The notes below the pieces were generated by a model. That model saw only the letters and a list, made by a program, of their open reading frames with translations. It was not told the origin of the DNA and made no database searches. Below, in pieces: positions 40,229-49,706 of a stretch of 64,000 bases of DNA. The stretch is from Halioglobus maricola. GTDB taxonomy: Bacteria > Pseudomonadota > Gammaproteobacteria > Pseudomonadales > Halieaceae. The stretch spans positions 1 through 64,000 of the forward strand of contig NZ_CP036422.1 of NCBI RefSeq assembly GCF_009388985.1. The letters run 5' to 3'. The position numbers and the translations under genes are program-made. Each line of letters opens with the position of its first letter. Position 1 is the stretch's first letter.

Positions 40229-42946
40229 ATGGATAAAGCGGCCCCTATTGTTCTTGTAGACGGCTCTTCCTACGTTTTCCGGGCCTTTCATGCCCTGCCT
40301 ATGCTCACCACCTCCGACGGTTTGAATACCGGCGCGGTGCGGGGCGTGATCAGCATGATGCGCCGTCTGCTAGCAGATTATCCAGACTCGCCGGTAGTTG
40401 CCATTTTCGATGCCAAGGGCAAGACATTCCGCAATGACATGTACTCCGAGTACAAGGCCAACCGGCCGCCCATGCCGGATGAATTGCGCGAGCAGATCGA
40501 GCCCATACATGCCGTGGTCAAGGCCATGGGCCTGCCATTTCTCTGCGTGGAAGGGGTCGAGGCTGACGATGTGATCGGCACGCTGGCCCGGCGCGCCAGT
40601 GAACAGGGCAGGGATGTCGTTATCTCCACTGGCGACAAGGATATGGCGCAGCTGGTCAACAAGCATGTCTCGCTGGTCAATACCATGACCGAAACGGTGA
40701 TGGACGAGGAGGGCGTTGAGAAGAAGTTTGGTATCCCGCCCAGCCTGATTATCGACTTTCTGGCCCTCATGGGCGACAAGGTCGACAACATCCCCGGGGT
40801 GCCGGGCGTGGGGGAGAAGACTGCCCTGGGCCTGCTGCAGGGATTGGGTAGCCTCGAATCTATCTACGAGTCGCTGGACAAGGTGGCCGAACTCTCGTTC
40901 CGTGGTGCCAAGACCATGGGCGCCAAACTTGAGGCTCAAAAGGACATGGCGTTTCTTTCCTATGAGCTCGCAACGATCAAGACCGATGTTGCGTTGGAGT
41001 ACGCTCCGGGTGACCTGATTAACGGTGAACAGGACCGCGAAACCCTGGTGGAGTGGTTCACCAAATTGGAGTTTCGGGGCTGGCTTGACGAATTGCTGGG
41101 CGAGGGTGAGGCACCGGCACCCGTCGCCGAGGCTATCGACACCGAGTATGTCGTGGTGACTGAGCAAGCTGATTTTGACGCCTGGATGGATCAACTCAGA
41201 TCGGCAGAGCTCTTTGCTTTCGACACAGAAACGACCAGCCTGGATTACATGGAAGCTCGCATCGTCGGGGTTTCCTTTGCCGTAGAGGCCGGAAAGGCTG
41301 CCTATGTGCCGCTGGCCCATGACTATCTGGGTGCGCCGGAGCAACTGGATCGCGACGCGATCCTCAGTGCACTCAAGCCCCTGCTGGAGGATCCGCAGGT
41401 TGCTAAGGTCGGCCAGAACCTCAAGTACGATGCCAATGTGCTCGTGAATCACGATATCTCGCTGCGCGGAATCGCCTATGACACCATGCTTGAGTCCTAT
41501 GTTCTGGACTCAACGGCAACCCGCCACGATATGGACAGCCTGGCGCTCAAATACCTGGGCCAGAAAACCATCAAGTTTGAAGAAATAGCGGGGAAGGGCG
41601 CCAAGCAGCTCACCTTCAACCAGATCAAGGTGGAGGAAGCGGGGCCTTATGCGGCTGAAGACGCCGACATTACCCTGCGCTTGCATCAGGCCCTGTGGCC
41701 GAAACTCGAAGAGCAGGAGAGCCTGGTGCCTGTCTTCAGGGAGATTGAGCTCCCGCTGGTGCCGGTACTATCACGCATTGAGCGGCAGGGCGCGCTACTC
41801 TCCAGCGAGATGTTGCACCAACAGAGCAGCGAGTTGGGTGCGAGGCTCGAAGAGCTGAAAACCGAGGCCTACGGCCTGGCAGGCCAGGAGTTCAATCTGG
41901 GTTCCCCCAAACAATTGGGTGAGATTCTCTTTGAGAAGCTGGAACTACCAGTGATCAAGAAAACCCCCAAGGGCGCACCTTCCACTGCGGAGGATGTGCT
42001 GGTGGAGCTGGCTCTTGATTACCCGCTGCCCAAATTGCTGTTGGAATACCGTAGCCTGAGCAAACTCAAATCTACCTACACCGACAAGCTGCCTGAGATG
42101 GTGGACCCGGGTACTGGTCGGGTGCATACCTCCTATCATCAGGCGGTAGCCGCCACCGGGCGACTTTCGTCATCCGACCCCAACCTGCAGAACATACCCA
42201 TCCGTACAGAGGAGGGCAGGCGTATTCGCCAGGCCTTCATTGCACCTGCGGGCTATAAAGTGGTGGCGGCGGATTATTCCCAGATCGAGCTGCGCATCAT
42301 GGCGCATCTGTCCGATGATCCCGGGCTGCTTAAGGCGTTCCAGGAAGGCCAGGATGTGCATAAGGCCACGGCCTCAGAGGTATTTGAAGTGGGGCTGGAT
42401 GAGGTGTCCGGCGATCAGCGGCGCAAGGCCAAGGCTATCAATTTCGGTCTGATTTACGGCATGTCTGCGTTCGGCCTGGCCAAGCAGCTTCATCTCGGCC
42501 GCAACGAGGCACAGCAATACATCGACCGCTACTTCGAGCGCTATCCGGGGGTGGCGGATTACATGGACCGCACCCGTGAGCTGGCCCGGGAGCAGGGCTA
42601 TGTTGAAACCCTGTTCGGCCGACGTCTCTACCTCCCCGAAATCAATGCCCGCAACAAGATGCGCGCCCAGGCGGCAGAACGCACGGCGATTAACGCGCCG
42701 ATGCAGGGTAGCGCCGCAGATATCATCAAGAAAGCCATGCTGTCAGTGGACAGCTGGTTGGAGCAGGGCAGTGTCGATGCACGCATGATTATGCAGGTGC
42801 ACGATGAACTGGTGCTGGAAGTTGCGAACGAGCAGGTCGACAGCGTTTGCGAGGAGTTGTGCCAGCGGATGTCCGATGCGGCCTCCCTATCCGTGCCCCT
42901 GTTGGTTGAAGCCGGGGTAGGGGACAACTGGGACGAGGCGCACTAG
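40229..42946 (+). CDS. polA: DNA polymerase I
   Basis: Pol I fills gaps and removes RNA primers. At 905 residues it has all three activities: the 5' nuclease domain (1-290, [37 protein letters not shown]), an apparently active 3'-5' exonuclease (DTETTSLDY at about 331, [14 protein letters not shown] at about 476), and the polymerase domain with motif [10 protein letters not shown] (about 681), motif [15 protein letters not shown] and motif C HDELVLE (about 857). The TAG stop shares CTAG with the convergent mtfA stop. Confidence 0.97.
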   Translation: MDKAAPIVLVDGSSYVFRAFHALPMLTTSDGLNTGAVRGVISMMRRLLADYPDSPVVAIFDAKGKTFRNDMYSEYKANRPPMPDELREQIEPIHAVVKAMGLPFLCVEGVEADDVIGTLARRASEQGRDVVISTGDKDMAQLVNKHVSLVNTMTETVMDEEGVEKKFGIPPSLIIDFLALMGDKVDNIPGVPGVGEKTALGLLQGLGSLESIYESLDKVAELSFRGAKTMGAKLEAQKDMAFLSYELATIKTDVALEYAPGDLINGEQDRETLVEWFTKLEFRGWLDELLGEGEAPAPVAEAIDTEYVVVTEQADFDAWMDQLRSAELFAFDTETTSLDYMEARIVGVSFAVEAGKAAYVPLAHDYLGAPEQLDRDAILSALKPLLEDPQVAKVGQNLKYDANVLVNHDISLRGIAYDTMLESYVLDSTATRHDMDSLALKYLGQKTIKFEEIAGKGAKQLTFNQIKVEEAGPYAAEDADITLRLHQALWPKLEEQESLVPVFREIELPLVPVLSRIERQGALLSSEMLHQQSSELGARLEELKTEAYGLAGQEFNLGSPKQLGEILFEKLELPVIKKTPKGAPSTAEDVLVELALDYPLPKLLLEYRSLSKLKSTYTDKLPEMVDPGTGRVHTSYHQAVAATGRLSSSDPNLQNIPIRTEEGRRIRQAFIAPAGYKVVAADYSQIELRIMAHLSDDPGLLKAFQEGQDVHKATASEVFEVGLDEVSGDQRRKAKAINFGLIYGMSAFGLAKQLHLGRNEAQQYIDRYFERYPGVADYMDRTRELAREQGYVETLFGRRLYLPEINARNKMRAQAAERTAINAPMQGSAADIIKKAMLSVDSWLEQGSVDARMIMQVHDELVLEVANEQVDSVCEELCQRMSDAASLSVPLLVEAGVGDNWDEAH

Positions 42947-43812
42947 TCGCATTCGCCGGGCCAGTTGGCCGCTGAGTTTGAGCGCGGCGGGGGTGTGTAC
43001 TCCCGTTCCCAGCGCTTCGGTTCTACCCGGTAATAGCGCTGTAGTTCTGCATAGAGGTCTGGCCGGACCCGTTCCAGGGCTGAGGGTCGCTCATAGAATG
43101 CTTCTGTTGCCACAGCGAAGAATTCCGCAGGATTGGTGCTGCCATAGCTATCCAACACCGTTGGCAGGCCGCGGGCTGAGCGCGCCCGCAGATCGTCATA
43201 GTTATCGCTGAAAACCTGGGCCCAGGTGTCGTGGTTGCTACCGCCCAGTGGCGGGGCGCCGTTCGTGGCTCCGGACAGCCCGTCCAGTTGGTGAGCGAAC
43301 TCGTGCAGAACCACGTTGTGGCCGTCGTGAAAATCCCTACCGCCTCGGGTAACGTCGTCCCAGGAAAGAATGACCTTGCCATTGCTCCAGGATTCGCCGA
43401 GCAGCTGGTGCCCCGCGTAGCTGACGGTGCCGTCCTCGTCCCGCACCTCACGCTCGGCGATAAAAGCAGTGGGGTAGACCAGCACTGACATCAGTCCGGG
43501 ATATATCTGCCAGCCTCGCCCCAGCAGCAACAAGCAGGCCTGGCCCGCAATGGTGATGCGAATTTCATCGGTCAGGTCCAGGCCATCACAGCCATAGAAT
43601 TCCTTCTCGGCTAAAAAAAGCTGTATCAGCTGCTCCAGGCGGACACGTTCGCTGGCCTCAAGTTGCTGATATACGGGAACATTTTTTTCAAGAATACCGC
43701 GCCAGGCCGGACTGAAGGGGCGTCGGCGGATCAGTTTGTCGCGCCAGAATGTCTGATACAGGAACAGAGCGAAGCCGGCGGCGACGATGAGCAGAAATAT
43801 AACAGTTGCCAT
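42943..43812 (-). CDS. mtfA: M90 family zinc metallopeptidase MtfA
   Basis: MtfA is a zinc peptidase; in E. coli it binds the Mlc repressor and affects glucose PTS control. The 289-residue protein has an N-terminal helix (about 4-22), the zinc motif HEFAHQLDG (H170, E171, H174) and the downstream glutamate ligand region [15 protein letters not shown]. It sits between polA and engB, an insertion relative to the polA-engB adjacency of many gammaproteobacteria, and points away from the candidate small RNA. Confidence 0.9.
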   Translation of the reverse strand: MATVIFLLIVAAGFALFLYQTFWRDKLIRRRPFSPAWRGILEKNVPVYQQLEASERVRLEQLIQLFLAEKEFYGCDGLDLTDEIRITIAGQACLLLLGRGWQIYPGLMSVLVYPTAFIAEREVRDEDGTVSYAGHQLLGESWSNGKVILSWDDVTRGGRDFHDGHNVVLHEFAHQLDGLSGATNGAPPLGGSNHDTWAQVFSDNYDDLRARSARGLPTVLDSYGSTNPAEFFAVATEAFYERPSALERVRPDLYAELQRYYRVEPKRWEREYTPPPRSNSAANWPGECD

Positions 43813-43839
43813 GAGATGGAAAAATTCTCGAAATGTTGT

Positions 43840-43867
43840 GAACTCTTACCAATGTGCCCGGTCTTAA
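43840..43867 (+). promoter_or_regulatory. Candidate RpoE/AlgU-type promoter of the small RNA
   Basis: GAACTC (43840-43845), 16 bases, then TCTTAA (43862-43867). This resembles the extracytoplasmic sigma consensus GAACTT-N16-TCTGA/TCTAA. Transcription would start near 43873. Pseudomonas ErsA at the same locus is known to be AlgU-dependent. Confidence 0.55.
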
Positions 43868-43872
43868 TTTAC

Positions 43873-43991
43873 GTAGCAACTGCTACATCCCTATGGAGGG
43901 TTTTCCCCAAGACTCTCTACGAGCAAGTCTCTTTCCCCAGAGACGCTAGGTAGCCCGGTAACCTCTTCCCCTGGAGGTACCGGGTTTTTTT
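43873..43991 (+). ncRNA. Candidate small RNA at the Spot 42/ErsA locus
   Basis: About 119 nt in the mtfA-engB spacer with no coding frame. A strong terminator on the plus strand lies here although both flanking genes read on the minus strand, so it must serve an unannotated plus-strand transcript. Hairpins: GTAGC/GCTAC (43873-43886); GGG-TTTT-CCC (around 43898-43907); GTCTCT/AGAGAC (43927-43944); and the terminator. TTCCCC occurs three times (43903-43908, 43933-43938, 43966-43971), fully or partly in hairpin loops, a sequence that could pair with GGGGAA-like ribosome sites. The locus between polA and engB holds Spot 42 in enterics and ErsA in Pseudomonas, of similar size. Ends and function are inferred. 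Confidence 0.7.
43954..43991 (+). terminator. Strong intrinsic terminator of the candidate small RNA
   Basis: CCCGGTA (43954-43960) and CCTC (43962-43965) pair with GAGG (43974-43977) and TACCGGG (43978-43984), with a single bulged A and loop TTCCCCTG, followed by seven Ts (43985-43991). Confidence 0.85.
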
Positions 43992-44019
43992 ATGGAGCGG
44001 ACGCGGCCGAAAAGGTGGC

Positions 44020-44682
44020 CTACACGGACTCTATTTCGTCCTCATCAAAAACACTCATATCGGTGAGCCAGTGGTCCAGAACCGCTCGCAACTGATCGTG
44101 CCCGCTGTGTTTGAGTGCTGAAAACAGCTGCACGCTCACCAAGTCCTCGTGTTCCTTCAGCGCCTTGCGGACGGACAACAGGCTGTTGTTGGCGGGGCCC
44201 TTTTTGAGCTTGTCCGCCTTGGTTAGCAAGATGTGCACGGGCATATGTGCTGCCAGCGCCCAGTCGAGCATCTGTTGGTCGAATGGTTGCAGAGGGTGGC
44301 GGACATCCATCAGCAGGATCATGCCTCGCAGTGCCTGCCGTTTGGCCAGATAGTTCTCCAGTTGTCGCGTCCACTCTTTCTTGACCGCGACCGGAACCTT
44401 GGCAAAGCCGTAGCCGGGCAGGTCTACCAGGCGCTGGTTCGGTGTCAGTTCGAAAAAGTTGATGAGCTGCGTGCGGCCGGGGGTCTTGGAGGTTTTTGCT
44501 AGTTTTTTATTATTCGTTAAACTATTGATTGCACTCGATTTTCCGGCGTTTGAGCGTCCGGCAAAGGCCACTTCCCAGCCTTCGTCCTCAGGGCACTGAT
44601 GCAACTTCGCCGCACTGGTCAGGAACTGGGCCTGGCGGTAGTCGGGGGCCTCCGGAGCGGCGATTTGATCCGGGTCAGTCAT
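44020..44682 (-). CDS. engB: Ribosome biogenesis GTP-binding protein YsxC/EngB
   Basis: EngB is an essential small GTPase for 50S assembly. Starting at ATG 44682 gives 220 residues with G1 GRSNAGKS (42-49), the G2/G3 region [12 protein letters not shown] and [10 protein letters not shown], and G4 TKADKL. The frame extends upstream but without similarity. Divergent from the cytochrome c5 gene. No intrinsic terminator in its own direction was seen after the stop. Confidence 0.95.
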   Translation of the reverse strand: MTDPDQIAAPEAPDYRQAQFLTSAAKLHQCPEDEGWEVAFAGRSNAGKSSAINSLTNNKKLAKTSKTPGRTQLINFFELTPNQRLVDLPGYGFAKVPVAVKKEWTRQLENYLAKRQALRGMILLMDVRHPLQPFDQQMLDWALAAHMPVHILLTKADKLKKGPANNSLLSVRKALKEHEDLVSVQLFSALKHSGHDQLRAVLDHWLTDMSVFDEDEIESV

Positions 44683-44697
44683 TGTGCGGTATGGCCT

Positions 44698-44725
44698 TTG
44701 TCGGTGTGGGTATCTCGTATATAAT
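44698..44725 (+). promoter_or_regulatory. Sigma-70-like promoter of the cytochrome c5/c4 genes
   Basis: TTGTCG (44698-44703), 16-base spacer, perfect TATAAT (44720-44725), about 75 bases upstream of the cytochrome c5 start. Confidence 0.6.
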
Positions 44726-44799
44726 GCCACAGCTTTTTTCGCATGTTATCAAAAGCTTGCGGTGCGAGCTTAGCACCGGAACCAAATACGAGGTATCTC

Positions 44800-45093
44800 A
44801 TGAAGAAGTTTTTTGCCGCCGCCCTGATGGTCTGTGCCGCCGGTGCCTATGCCGAGCCCGACATGGACAAGTACAACAAGAGCTGCGCCGTTTGCCACGC
44901 CACTGGCGCTGCCAACGCTCCCAAGACCGGAGACGCAGCTGCCTGGGAGCCCCGTCTGGCCAAGGGCATGGATACACTGGTCGCCGCTGTTGGCACCGGC
45001 CTGAATGCAATGCCCCCCAAAGGCATGTGCTTCGACTGCACCGATGAAGATTACAAGGCGCTGATCGAGTACATGGCCAAGCCCGCACAATAA
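44800..45093 (+). CDS. Cytochrome c5 family protein
   Basis: A 97-residue periplasmic monoheme cytochrome. Signal peptide 1-18, heme-binding CAVCH (29-33), axial Met71 in NAMPPKG, and a C-terminal cysteine pair (C77, C80, GMCFDC) typical of c5. It probably carries electrons to the terminal oxidase. ATG 44800 with GAGG 7 bases upstream. The cytochrome c4 gene follows 26 bases later, and both share one promoter and terminator. Confidence 0.92.
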   Translation: MKKFFAAALMVCAAGAYAEPDMDKYNKSCAVCHATGAANAPKTGDAAAWEPRLAKGMDTLVAAVGTGLNAMPPKGMCFDCTDEDYKALIEYMAKPAQ

Positions 45094-45119
45094 GCCGGCT
45101 TTAATCGACTCATACTGGA

Positions 45120-45749
45120 ATGAACATGAAGAAAGTAGTAATCCTGGCCAGCCTGATTCTGGGTTGGACCCAAGTAGCCTCTGCCCAGCCTGGCGATGCC
45201 GCCGCAGGCAAGGAAATGACAGCCGTATGCGCCGCCTGCCACGGCGCCGATGGTAATAGCGCAGCGCCGACTTTCCCCAAGCTTGCCGGCCTGGGTGAGA
45301 AGTACCTGCTCAAGCAGCTGATGGATATCCGCGACGGTGCCCGCCCGGTGCCGACAATGGTGGGCCAACTGGATGGCAAGTCTGACCAGGAGCTAGCCAA
45401 CATCGCCGCTTTCTACGCCAGCCAGCCCCGTTCTGGTGGCCAGACTGATCCTGCACTGCTTGCACTGGGTGAGAAGGTTTACCGCTCAGGTGTTGCTGAG
45501 CGCAATGTCGCTGCCTGCACCGCGTGTCACTCGCCGAACGGCCAGGGTAACGCCCCAGCCGGCTTCCCGGCACTTGCGGGCCAGCACGCAGACTACATCT
45601 CAGCTCAGTTGAAGGCTTACCGCATGGGCTATGAAGATGAGGCTGGCCGTACGAACGACGGCGACACCATGATCATGCGCACTACGGCTTTCGGACTTTC
45701 CGACAAAGAAATCGAAGCAGTTTCGAGCTATATCTCCGGTCTGAAGTAA
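45120..45749 (+). CDS. Cytochrome c4 (diheme)
   Basis: A 209-residue periplasmic or membrane-associated diheme cytochrome with a signal peptide (1-22, ending ASA). Two homologous class I domains carry CAACH (37-41) and CTACH (133-137), with likely axial methionines in VPTMVGQ and DTMIM. Known c4 proteins donate electrons to cbb3 or caa3 oxidases. The start may be ATG 45120 or 45126. Ends at a strong terminator. Confidence 0.94.
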   Translation: MNMKKVVILASLILGWTQVASAQPGDAAAGKEMTAVCAACHGADGNSAAPTFPKLAGLGEKYLLKQLMDIRDGARPVPTMVGQLDGKSDQELANIAAFYASQPRSGGQTDPALLALGEKVYRSGVAERNVAACTACHSPNGQGNAPAGFPALAGQHADYISAQLKAYRMGYEDEAGRTNDGDTMIMRTTAFGLSDKEIEAVSSYISGLK

Positions 45750-45764
45750 GCGCGCTGGATTGAG

Positions 45765-45793
45765 AAAAAGGTGGCAATATGCCACCTTTTTTT
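45765..45793 (+). terminator. Perfect intrinsic terminator after cytochrome c4
   Basis: AAAAAGGTGGCA (45765-45776) and TGCCACCTTTTT (45780-45791) form a 12-bp stem with a 3-base loop and run into Ts. Symmetric A- and T-runs make it bidirectional in principle. Confidence 0.92.
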
Positions 45794-45859
45794 ATCTCCG
45801 GGCGAACCCCGGCTCGGGACGCCTGTCATAACAGAACAATGAGAATATTGGAGTTCACT

Positions 45860-46498
45860 ATGTTTAAACGAATCGCACTGGTTTTTTCCCTGATGATGGT
45901 TTCCCTGCTGGCATGTGCCCAGGACGGTGAAACCTGGGAAGCGGGCAAGCATTACACCCTTATTCAGCCCGCCATTCGTACTGCCAACCCGGACAAAATC
46001 GAGGTGGCTGAATTTTTCTGGTATGGCTGTGGTCACTGCTATACCTTCGAACCGGTCATCGGCCAGTGGAAAAAGACCATCGCTGATGACGTTGCCTTCC
46101 GTGCTATCCCCGCTCAATGGGGCGGCGCCATGGAGCTGCATGCCAAGGCGTTCTACACCGCGGAAGCGCTGGGTGTAGCTGAAACCATGCACCCGGTAAT
46201 CTTCCAGGCCATGAATGTGGATCGCAAACGCCTTGGTAGTGAGGAAGAAATCGCCGAGCTGTTTGTGGCCAACGGTGTTGCCGAAGAAGATTTCCTCAAG
46301 GCTTACAGTTCTTTTGGTGTTAGCAGCCAGGCGCGCCAGGCCAACTCTACGGCTCGTGGCGCCAAGGTATCCGGTACGCCATCGGTGATGGTTAACGGCA
46401 AGTATATGATTTCTGCACGCACAGCGGGCAGTAACGCAAATATGCTGAAAGTAGCCGACTATCTGGTAGAGAAAGAGCGCGCTGCCGCCGGGAGCTGA
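45860..46498 (+). CDS. dsbA: Thiol:disulfide interchange protein DsbA, CGHC variant
   Basis: DsbA introduces disulfides into exported proteins. Starting at ATG 45860 (GGAG upstream) gives 212 residues. The thioredoxin active site reads FWYGCGHC (53-60), whereas classical DsbA has CPHC; the cis-proline loop SGTPSVMVNGKY is present. The signal peptide ends SLLACAQD: this can be read as a lipobox with Cys19 or as an ACA signal peptidase I site. The dipeptide between the cysteines tunes redox potential, so the CGHC form may be less oxidising. Neighbours c5 and c4 keep the Pseudomonas order. Confidence 0.93.
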   Translation: MFKRIALVFSLMMVSLLACAQDGETWEAGKHYTLIQPAIRTANPDKIEVAEFFWYGCGHCYTFEPVIGQWKKTIADDVAFRAIPAQWGGAMELHAKAFYTAEALGVAETMHPVIFQAMNVDRKRLGSEEEIAELFVANGVAEEDFLKAYSSFGVSSQARQANSTARGAKVSGTPSVMVNGKYMISARTAGSNANMLKVADYLVEKERAAAGS

Positions 46499-46511
46499 TC
46501 CTGTTTGGCAC

Positions 46512-46540
46512 AAAAAACCCGGCCAGAGCCGGGTTTTTTT
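46512..46540. terminator. Bidirectional terminator between dsbA and cysteine synthase
   Basis: AAAAAACCCGGC (46512-46523) pairs with GCCGGGTTTTTT (46528-46539) over a CAGA loop. A- and T-runs on both sides suit both converging genes. Confidence 0.92.
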
Positions 46541-46547
46541 ATGCCTG

Positions 46548-47555
46548 TCAGATTTGTAGCCAGGGAGGAACAGGAAGCCCCTTGTTTTCCAGGAACACCG
46601 GATTGAACAGTTTGCTCTGGTAACGGGTACCGTAGTCGCAAAGAATGGTGACAATAGTGTGTCCCGGGCCCAGCTCCTCGGCGAGTTTTACTGCGCCGGC
46701 GATGTTGAGAGCGGAAGAGCCTCCCAGACAAAGGCCTTCATGCTGGAGCAAGTCATAGATGTAGGGCAGGGCGTCGTGATCGCTGATCGCGTAGGCGTGG
46801 TCCACCTGCGCTTGCGCCAGGTTGTCCGTGACGTGATTGATCCCAACCCCCTCGATGATAGAGTTGCCCTCACTGCGTTCGAGCTCTCCCTTGCTGAAGT
46901 GGCTATACAGGGAGGCGCCGAGCGGGTCGGCGATGCCGATAGCAACGTCTTTGTTGTTCCCCTTCAGGGCGGCGGACACGCCCGCCAGTGTGCCGCCGGT
47001 ACCAACGCTACAGATGAAGCCATCTACCTTGCCGTCTGTTTGTTCCCAGATCTCGCGGCCAGTGGTCTCTTCATGGATAGCCATATTGGCCGGGTTGTCG
47101 AACTGCCGGGCCCAGATAGCGCCGTGCTCTTCCTTTCCGGCCATTTTGTTGGCCAGGCGCTCGGCGGTATGTACATAGTGCCTGGAGTCGTCATAAGAGG
47201 TAGCAGGCACCAGGTGCAGGTCGGCCCCCAGTAGTTCCAGCGAATCGATTTTTTCTTTGGACTGGGTGATAGGCATCACCACGGTACTTTTGTACCCCAG
47301 CGCGTTCGCCACCAGGGTGAGGCCGATGCCTGTATTACCGGCGGTGCCCTCGACAATGCGTCCACCCGGCTGCAATTCACCGGCCTGTTCAGCGGCACGA
47401 ATGATGCCCAGGGCAGTGCGATCCTTGACCGAGCCACCGGGATTCAAGAATTCGGCCTTGCCCAGGATTGTGCATCCGGTCTGTTCTGACACCTGTCGCA
47501 GGTGAAGCAGGGGGGTGTTGCCAATCAGTTGGGTGACGTCGAGGGCGGTATGCAC
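46548..47555 (-). CDS. Cysteine synthase family protein (O-acetylserine sulfhydrylase-like)
   Basis: A PLP-dependent beta-family enzyme of 335 residues that probably condenses O-acetylserine with sulfide. The PLP lysine is in NPGGSVKDRTAL (K44), the substrate loop reads EGTAGNTGIGL (standard CysK has TSGNTGIGL), and the phosphate-binding glycine loop is GTGGTLAGV. The start is GTG 47555. The longer C-terminal tail (GTRYQSKLFNPVFL) is found in a CysK subgroup; cystathionine beta-synthase activity cannot be excluded. Confidence 0.88.
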   Translation of the reverse strand: MHTALDVTQLIGNTPLLHLRQVSEQTGCTILGKAEFLNPGGSVKDRTALGIIRAAEQAGELQPGGRIVEGTAGNTGIGLTLVANALGYKSTVVMPITQSKEKIDSLELLGADLHLVPATSYDDSRHYVHTAERLANKMAGKEEHGAIWARQFDNPANMAIHEETTGREIWEQTDGKVDGFICSVGTGGTLAGVSAALKGNNKDVAIGIADPLGASLYSHFSKGELERSEGNSIIEGVGINHVTDNLAQAQVDHAYAISDHDALPYIYDLLQHEGLCLGGSSALNIAGAVKLAEELGPGHTIVTILCDYGTRYQSKLFNPVFLENKGLPVPPWLQI

Positions 47556-47607
47556 GGTGGATCTCCAGCAATCAGAGCGCAGAGTATGCCACAGCCGATC
47601 AGGTCGG

Positions 47608-48795
47608 TCAGTTGCGCCGGACAGCGTACAGGCTGAGCGCGAGACAGCCGGCGGTGCAGCTGGCCATGGCGATCAACATGGGCTGGGCGCTGGCCTCCAG
47701 AACCTGGCCGACGAGTGCCGCTGACAAGCCAGACAAGCCCATCTGGATGAAACCCAGCAGGGAGGAGGCCGTGCCCGCGATGTGAGGGTAGGGCGCCAGT
47801 GCAATTGCCATGGCGTGGGGATATACCAGGCCCATGCCGGCTGCATAAATCGTCATGGGCAACATGAGGACGGCCACGCTGTCTGGCCGCAAGCTGCCAC
47901 CCAGCCACATGAGCATGGCCGAAGCCAGGCACAGTATGGCGCCTCGCACCAGAGTCTGGTGCGAGTCCAGGCGGTCAGACATGCGCGCGCTCAGCGCACT
48001 TCCTCCCATGTAGCCGAGCACCGTTGTCAGGAAAATAAAGCCGAAGTACTGAACCGGCACCCCCAGTAATTCCATGTACACGAAGCTGGAAGAGGAGAGA
48101 TAGGCCATCAGTGCCGCGTATACCAGGCCGCTGGCCAATACTACCGACATGAAACGCATATCCTTCAGTAGCTGGGCGTAGTTGCGCAGAATGTTGAGCG
48201 GATGAAGGCTCTGGCGTTCCGGCAGCGATTCCGGCAGGAACACTTGCAGCAGGACGATCATGGCCAGGGCATAGGCGGCGAGAAAAATAAAAATCACTGG
48301 CCACGGCAACACCAGCAACATGAACCCACCCAAAAGTGGAGCGATGGCCGGGCCCAGGGCCATGAGCATTGCGATGAGGGACAGGGCGCGTGCGGCTCGA
48401 CGTGGGCCAAAGAGGTCGCGAGTCACTGTGCGAGCAAGGGTCGGACCTACGCAGGCCCCTACGCCCTGCAGGAAGCGAAAGACCAACAGTTCATTGGCGC
48501 TGGTTGATTGCGCGCAGCCAATGCAGGCCAATACGAACAGGCCGGTACCGGCGGTGAGCACCGGCTTGCGGCCGAGGCGGTCCGCCAAAGGCCCACAGGC
48601 CAGGTGAAAAATGGCATAGCCCGCCAGGTAGGTGCTGATACTCAGGTGCATGTAGCTGATATCGGTATCCAGCGCGCGCATCATTGAGGGCATAGCTGGC
48701 AGATACATGTCCACACTCAGCGGACCGAGAGCGACAATGGCTGCGAGCAGGGCAAGCAGCCAGGGGGAGTCGGTATTGAGGTGTCGGGCGCTCAT
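47608..48795 (-). CDS. Bcr/CflA family multidrug efflux MFS transporter
   Basis: A 395-residue, 12-helix major facilitator. LSVDMYLPAMPSMMRAL in helix 1 and GPLADRLGRKPVL between helices 2 and 3 are signatures of the Bcr/CflA drug:H+ antiporters, and VGPTLARTVTRDLFG marks motif C. Substrate unknown. It lies 39 bases downstream of the SDR gene on the same strand. Confidence 0.9.
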   Translation of the reverse strand: MSARHLNTDSPWLLALLAAIVALGPLSVDMYLPAMPSMMRALDTDISYMHLSISTYLAGYAIFHLACGPLADRLGRKPVLTAGTGLFVLACIGCAQSTSANELLVFRFLQGVGACVGPTLARTVTRDLFGPRRAARALSLIAMLMALGPAIAPLLGGFMLLVLPWPVIFIFLAAYALAMIVLLQVFLPESLPERQSLHPLNILRNYAQLLKDMRFMSVVLASGLVYAALMAYLSSSSFVYMELLGVPVQYFGFIFLTTVLGYMGGSALSARMSDRLDSHQTLVRGAILCLASAMLMWLGGSLRPDSVAVLMLPMTIYAAGMGLVYPHAMAIALAPYPHIAGTASSLLGFIQMGLSGLSAALVGQVLEASAQPMLIAMASCTAGCLALSLYAVRRN

Positions 48796-48834
48796 CGGCC
48801 GGCGAGGGTAGCCCAGCGCCGGGGGTGGGTAAAG

Positions 48835-49611
48835 CTACTTCTCGAAGTTCATGACCGTCTTCCACCACAGCTTCGGGGCGAGAGCACGCCACAGGTAGAG
48901 AAACTTGGCCTCGCTGGGGTAGATGATGTCCTTGTCCTTGGCTACGCCCTTGAAAATGGCATCGACGATCTTGTTCGGATCCGCCAACCGGCCTTTCTCC
49001 TTTGATTCGATAATGCTGCCTGGAGTGTCGGTGCTGATGGTCTGGTCTACCAGCGGTGTATTCACAGCGGGCGGGCAGATCAGGTGGGCCCGCACGCCAG
49101 TGTGGCGAATCTCGTTCTGCAACACTTCGGTGTAGGCATTAACGGCGGCTTTGGTGGCGCAGTAGGCGCCCATCTTCGGCACCAGGGCGATGCCCGCGAT
49201 GGAACCGAACACGAGAATACGGCCGCTGCCGCGCTCGGTCATGGATGGTAGTACGGCGCGTACCATATAGGTAGTGCCGAGGTAGTTGATCTTGAACAGG
49301 CGCTCCATGTCGCTGTGCTCGTGTTCTGCCAGCAGGTGAGCGGGCATCAGCGCAGCGGCATGTACCAGCAGGTCGATGGGGCCCAGCGCGGCCGCGACCT
49401 GGCCAACTTTTGCTTCTACATCTTCGAGGCTGGAAATATCGCAGTGAAATGCGGTGATGTTGTCCGACTCGGCCGCGGTGGCGTCAAGTCCGGCCTGATT
49501 GACGTCGAAGATAGCGACTTTGGCGCCACCAGCAGCCAGCCGGCGTGCGATGATCTGACCCATGCCGCTGGCCCCGCCTGTCACCAGTGCGATTTTTCCT
49601 GCTACATCCAT
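48835..49611 (-). CDS. SDR family NAD(P)-dependent oxidoreductase
   Basis: A classical short-chain dehydrogenase of 258 residues: cofactor motif TGGASGMGQ near the N-terminus, structural NAG-like site HAAAL, catalytic Ser in FGSIAG and the YxxxK in AYCATKAAV. The C-terminal FLYLWRALAPKLWWKTVMNF is hydrophobic and may contact membranes or lipids. ATG 49611 was preferred to GTG 49623 because AGGTGGA lies 8 bases upstream. Substrate unknown. Confidence 0.87.
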   Translation of the reverse strand: MDVAGKIALVTGGASGMGQIIARRLAAGGAKVAIFDVNQAGLDATAAESDNITAFHCDISSLEDVEAKVGQVAAALGPIDLLVHAAALMPAHLLAEHEHSDMERLFKINYLGTTYMVRAVLPSMTERGSGRILVFGSIAGIALVPKMGAYCATKAAVNAYTEVLQNEIRHTGVRAHLICPPAVNTPLVDQTISTDTPGSIIESKEKGRLADPNKIVDAIFKGVAKDKDIIYPSEAKFLYLWRALAPKLWWKTVMNFEK

Positions 49612-49706
49612 GTTCGTTTCCACCTCGTACTTTTTATTGAGGGCACATGGTGCGGGTCGCGAGCCGCGCTCACAAGGCTGTGAGAGGCCACGGAAGCTAG
49701 CTGGTT

